Shown here in pieces: positions 48,086 to 51,322 of a DNA stretch of 51,322 nucleotides. The translations under genes were made by a program, and so were the position numbers. Location: positions 1 through 51,322 of the forward strand of contig NZ_MVIW01000023.1 of the NCBI RefSeq assembly GCF_002072185.1, given 5' to 3'. Position 1 is the first letter of the stretch. Every line of letters begins with the position of its first letter. Source of the stretch: Actinomyces denticolens. GTDB taxonomy: Bacteria > Actinomycetota > Actinomycetes > Actinomycetales > Actinomycetaceae. The notes under the pieces are model-generated. The model saw only the letters and a list, made by a program, of their open reading frames with translations. It ran no database searches and had not been told where the DNA came from.

Positions 48086-49099
48086 TCAGCGCCGTGCCGT
48101 CATGCTCAGGACGGTCTTGCCGCGCGAGTGGCCGTTGGCCACTTCGTCCAGAGCGGCGCCGACCTCGTCGAAGGGGAACACCTCGTCGACGGACGGGACG
48201 ATCCGCCGACTCGAGAGGAGGTCGGCGACCTCCTGGAGCTGCGCCCCGTTGGATTCCACGAAGATGAAGTCGTAGCGGACCCCGCATCCGCGGGCGGCGC
48301 GATCCAGGCGCCATCCGGCCGCCGTGAAGAGCGCCCGCTTCCAGGCGGGCATCCCCATCCGTGAGGCGAAGGCCCCGTTGGGCAGGCCGCGCAGGGAGAC
48401 GAGGTGCCCACCGCGCCTCATGACGCCCATCTGCCGACGGGTCTCCTCGCCCCCGAGGGTGTCCAGCACGTAGTCGATGCCGTTGAGGACCTGCGCGTAG
48501 TCCTCGGTGCGGTAGTCGAGGAACCGATCCGCGCCCAGGGAGAGGACCCGTTCCCGGTTGGGGGCGCTGCCGTTGGTCACAACGGTCAGGCCCCTGGACT
48601 TGGCGATCGGGATCGCCATCGCGCCCACCGATCCGGTACCGCCCGAGATGAAGATCGTCCCCCCGGCGGTGGCGCCCATGAGGTCGAGCGCCTGGACGGC
48701 TGTGAGGGCCGTCAGGGGCACAGCGGCGGCCTCCTCGTCAGTGAGGTGCTCGGGGACCGCTGCCAGCGCGTCGGCGTCAACAGCGACGTACTCGGCGAAG
48801 GCGCCGATGGAGCCCAGGGGAAGGCGCGAGAAGACGCGCTGCCCCAGTTCGAGGGAGCGCGCGCCCGAACCGACCTGCTCGACGATCCCGACCATCTCGT
48901 TGCCGGCGACCAGCGGCAGGGCGTAGGGAGTGATGAGGCGGACCTCGCCTCGGGCGATCATGATGTCGAGCGGGTTGACCCCGGCGGCGGAGACCTTGAT
49001 CAGGGCCTGGTGCGGGCCGATCCCGGGTCGGCGGACCCGTATGAGCTCCACGTGGGGGTTCTTCGCGTCGTAGGAGGTCTGAACGGCGGCTCTCATCAT
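48086..49099 (-). CDS. NADP-dependent quinone oxidoreductase-like protein (MDR family)
   Basis: The 337-residue protein is a zinc-free medium-chain dehydrogenase/reductase. It has IGPHQALIKVSAAGVNPLDI at about residues 27-46, LPLVAGNEMVGIVEQVGSGA at about 61-80 and GTIFISGGTGSVGAMAIPIA at about 145-164 (NADPH loop). LGADRFLDYRTEDYAQVLNG follows at about 188-207, and then DYVLDTLGGEE. Cys zinc ligands are absent. Such enzymes reduce quinones or enones; the substrate is unknown. AGGAGA precedes the ATG at 49099 (a second ATG is adjacent). It sits after infB on the same strand, separated by a hairpin. Confidence 0.88.
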   Translation of the reverse strand: MMRAAVQTSYDAKNPHVELIRVRRPGIGPHQALIKVSAAGVNPLDIMIARGEVRLITPYALPLVAGNEMVGIVEQVGSGARSLELGQRVFSRLPLGSIGAFAEYVAVDADALAAVPEHLTDEEAAAVPLTALTAVQALDLMGATAGGTIFISGGTGSVGAMAIPIAKSRGLTVVTNGSAPNRERVLSLGADRFLDYRTEDYAQVLNGIDYVLDTLGGEETRRQMGVMRRGGHLVSLRGLPNGAFASRMGMPAWKRALFTAAGWRLDRAARGCGVRYDFIFVESNGAQLQEVADLLSSRRIVPSVDEVFPFDEVGAALDEVANGHSRGKTVLSMTARR

Positions 49100-49235
49100 G
49101 GTGCGTCTCCTGTCCGGGATCGCGCGCTGGGCGCAAGGCCGCCGGATGCGGTGCGGATGCGGTGGTGGTCGACGGCGGGGTCAACCGCGGGGGCGGGGGC
49201 GAGCGCATCGGCGCCCCCCGCATGCGCCTCCCGAC

Positions 49236-49275
49236 GGCGGCGGGCCGCCCACCGATGGGTGGGAGGCCCGCCGTC
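49236..49275 (-). terminator. infB terminator hairpin
   Basis: The stem GGCGGGCC-G-CCCACC pairs with GGTGGG-A-GGCCCGCC, with one internal G/A mismatch and a 4-base GATG loop (about 49239-49272). Weak extra pairs extend it to 49236-49275. It lies 13 bases past the infB stop. No U-run follows. Confidence 0.6.
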
Positions 49276-49287
49276 AGGGGAATGGCG

Positions 49288-51322
49288 TCAGGCTCGCGCC
49301 TTCTCGCGCATCTCCCAGGTTTCGATGACGTCGCCCTCGGCGATGTCCTTGAAGCCCAGGTTGATACCGCACTCGTAGCCCTCGCGGACCTCGGTGACGT
49401 CATCCTTCTCGCGACGCAGGGTCTCGACGGTGAGGTCACCGCCGACAACCACGCCGTCGCGCACCAGGCGGGCCTTGGCGCCGCGCTTGATGGTGCCCGA
49501 GCGGACGATCGAACCGGCGATCGAGCCGAACTTCGAGGAGTGGAAGACCTGGCGGATCTCGGCGGTGCCGAGCTCGACCTCCTCGTAGATGGGCTTGAGC
49601 ATGCCCTTCATGGCGGCCTCGACGTCCTCGATCGCGTTGTAGATGACCGAGTAGAACTTCATGTCGACGCCCTCGCGGTCGGCCAGCTCCGCCACGCGCT
49701 CGGCGGGGCGGACGTTGAAGCCGATGATGACGGCCGAGTCGACCGTCGCGAGGTTGACATCGTTCTGCGTGATCGCACCGACGCCGCGGTGGATGACGCG
49801 CAGGGCGACCTCCTCGCCGACGTCGATCTTGAGCAGCGAGTCCTCCAGGGCCTCGACGGCGCCCGAGCTGTCACCCTTGAGGATGAGGTTGAGGGTGTCG
49901 ACCTTCCCGGCCTTGAGGACGTCGGAGAGGTTCTCAAGGGACACGCGCTTGCGGCGCTTGGCCAGGAGGGCGGCGCGCTCGGCGGCCTCGCGCTTGTCGG
50001 CGATCTGCCGGGCGGTGCGGTCGTCCGGGGCGACGATGAAGGAATCACCGGCGCTGGGTACGCTCGTCAGACCCAGGACCAGGGCCGGGCGGGCGGGCCC
50101 GACCTCGTCGAGGTTGTCCCCGTGCTCGTTGAACATGGCGCGCACGCGCCCGTAGGACGAGCCGGCCACGATCGGGTCCCCCACGCGCAGGGTCCCCTGC
50201 TGGACGAGCACCGTGGTCACGGCGCCGCGGCCCTTGTCGAGCTTGGCCTCGACCGTCACGCCGCGCGCGTCCGAGCTCGGATTGGCGCGCAGGTCCAGGG
50301 CCGCATCCGCGGTGAGGACCACGGCCTCGAGGAGCTCGTCGATGTGGAGGCGCTGCTTGGCGGAGATGTCGACGAACATGGTGTCGCCGCCGTACTCCTC
50401 GGGCACGAGGCCGTACTCGGTGAGCTGGCCGCGGATCTTGTCCGGGTTCGCGCCCTCCTTGTCGATCTTGTTGACGGCCACCACGATCGGGACGTTCGCC
50501 GCCTGGGCGTGGTTGAGGGCCTCAACGGTCTGCGGCATGACGCCGTCGTCCGCGGCGACGACGAGGATCGCGATGTCCGTGACCTCGGCGCCGCGGGCGC
50601 GCATGGCCGTGAAGGCCTCGTGACCGGGGGTGTCGATGAAGGTGATGGGACGGGTCTCATCGCCCACGGGGACGCGCACCTGGTAGGCGCCGATCGACTG
50701 CGTGATGCCGCCGGCCTCGTCCGCCACGACATCCGTGGAGCGAATGGCGTCCAGGAGCTTGGTCTTGCCGTGGTCGACGTGGCCCATGACGGTGACCACG
50801 GGCGGCCGGGGGGCCATGTCCTCGTCGTCCCAGGCCGCCTCCTCGGCCTCCAGGTCGATGTCGAAGGAGCCCAGGAGCTCGCGATCCTCGTCCTCCGGGG
50901 AGACGATCTGGACATCGTAGCCGAGCTCGGCGCCCAGCAGGCCGAAGGTGTCCTCATCGAGGGACTGGGTGGCCGTGGCCATCTCCCCGAGGTGGAACAG
51001 GACGGTGACCAGGGCCGCAGGGTTGGCGTTGATCTTCTCGGCGAGGTCGGTCAGCGTGGCGCCCTGGCGCACGCGCACCACGGTGGAGCCATCGCCGCGC
51101 GGGACGATGACGCCGCCCAGCGAGGGCGCGCTCTGCTGCTCGAACTCCTGGCGCTTGGCCCGCTTGGACTTGCGCCCGCGGGGAGCGCCCCCGCCGCGCC
51201 CGAAGGCGCCCTGGGTGGAGCCGCGTCCGCCGCGCCCCCCGCGGGGACCGCCGCCGAAGCCGCCGCCGCCACCGGGACGACCGCCGCCACTGGGACGGCC
51301 GCCGCGGCCGCCGCCTGAGCCG
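49288..51322 (-). CDS. infB: Translation initiation factor IF-2, C-terminal two-thirds (partial at window edge)
   Basis: IF-2 is the GTPase that places initiator tRNA on the ribosome. The gene ends at 49288 and stays open to the right edge, so its start is outside the window. The visible N-terminal part is Arg/Gly-rich (blocks such as [18 protein letters not shown]) and is followed by the IF-2 N domain ([18 protein letters not shown]; the apparent start inside this motif is an internal GTG, not the gene start). The G domain has [37 protein letters not shown] and [13 protein letters not shown]. Domains C1 and C2 follow, including [18 protein letters not shown] and the C-terminal [20 protein letters not shown]. 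Confidence 0.97.
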   Translation of the reverse strand, partial: GSGGGRGGRPSGGGRPGGGGGFGGGPRGGRGGRGSTQGAFGRGGGAPRGRKSKRAKRQEFEQQSAPSLGGVIVPRGDGSTVVRVRQGATLTDLAEKINANPAALVTVLFHLGEMATATQSLDEDTFGLLGAELGYDVQIVSPEDEDRELLGSFDIDLEAEEAAWDDEDMAPRPPVVTVMGHVDHGKTKLLDAIRSTDVVADEAGGITQSIGAYQVRVPVGDETRPITFIDTPGHEAFTAMRARGAEVTDIAILVVAADDGVMPQTVEALNHAQAANVPIVVAVNKIDKEGANPDKIRGQLTEYGLVPEEYGGDTMFVDISAKQRLHIDELLEAVVLTADAALDLRANPSSDARGVTVEAKLDKGRGAVTTVLVQQGTLRVGDPIVAGSSYGRVRAMFNEHGDNLDEVGPARPALVLGLTSVPSAGDSFIVAPDDRTARQIADKREAAERAALLAKRRKRVSLENLSDVLKAGKVDTLNLILKGDSSGAVEALEDSLLKIDVGEEVALRVIHRGVGAITQNDVNLATVDSAVIIGFNVRPAERVAELADREGVDMKFYSVIYNAIEDVEAAMKGMLKPIYEEVELGTAEIRQVFHSSKFGSIAGSIVRSGTIKRGAKARLVRDGVVVGGDLTVETLRREKDDVTEVREGYECGINLGFKDIAEGDVIETWEMREKARA

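Overview
The window is very GC-rich with short intergenic gaps, and almost every gene reads on the minus strand. It carries a high-GC Gram-positive (actinobacterial) cell-division and wall cluster: mraZ-rsmH-ftsL-ftsI-murE-murF-mraY-murD-ftsW-murG-murC-ftsQ-ftsZ-pgeF-sepF-yggT-divIVA, with SepF and DivIVA/Wag31 and without ftsA, as in Actinobacteria. Gene content (DUF3040, PAC2 and HelD-type proteins, a long Ala/Pro-rich FtsZ linker, an RG-rich IF-2 N terminus) and the remnant of an IS982-type transposase fit a member of the Actinomycetaceae, most likely Actinomyces. The genus is an inference from gene order and protein style, not from a database match.

Positions 1-19500 hold the dcw cluster, transcribed right to left. 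mraZ (19454) leads, behind direct repeats that look like MraZ boxes. Genes from murE to ftsQ are tightly packed, with several 1- to 8-base start/stop overlaps, so they are probably translated in a coupled way. ftsZ has its own leader with a candidate promoter and a palindrome at the likely start site. Positions 19600-34750 are mixed: DUF3040 protein, DinB, a spermidine-synthase-like protein, a PAC2 protein, a HelD-type RNA polymerase ATPase, a long-chain acyl-CoA ligase behind a tandem operator-like repeat, an aldo/keto reductase, dapA, a beta-hydroxyacid dehydrogenase, an IS982 transposase remnant, a GNAT acetyltransferase, dapB and an M16 peptidase. dapA and dapB supply lysine/diaminopimelate precursors.

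Positions 34800-51322 follow a common translation/RNA-processing order (infB, rbfA, truB, ribF, rpsO, pnp, M16, dapB), but accessory genes interrupt it at three points. A GH3 beta-glucosidase sits between rpsO and pnp. A TetR-MFS operon, a truncated permease and a small Cys-rich protein sit between ribF and truB. A RarD-type permease, a solitary Mrr-like endonuclease and an NADP-dependent oxidoreductase sit between rbfA and infB. The Mrr-like gene is bracketed by two related hairpin repeats with compensatory base changes.

No rRNA, tRNA, CRISPR array, prophage or obviously novel multi-gene system was seen. The least explained items are the hairpin repeats around the Mrr gene, the nested inverted repeat after the acetyltransferase gene, the Cys-rich 80-residue protein, the operator-like repeats before the acyl-CoA ligase and before ftsZ, and a set of genes that look leaderless. 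Both window edges cut genes: an Ala/Pro-rich N terminus at the left and infB at the right.
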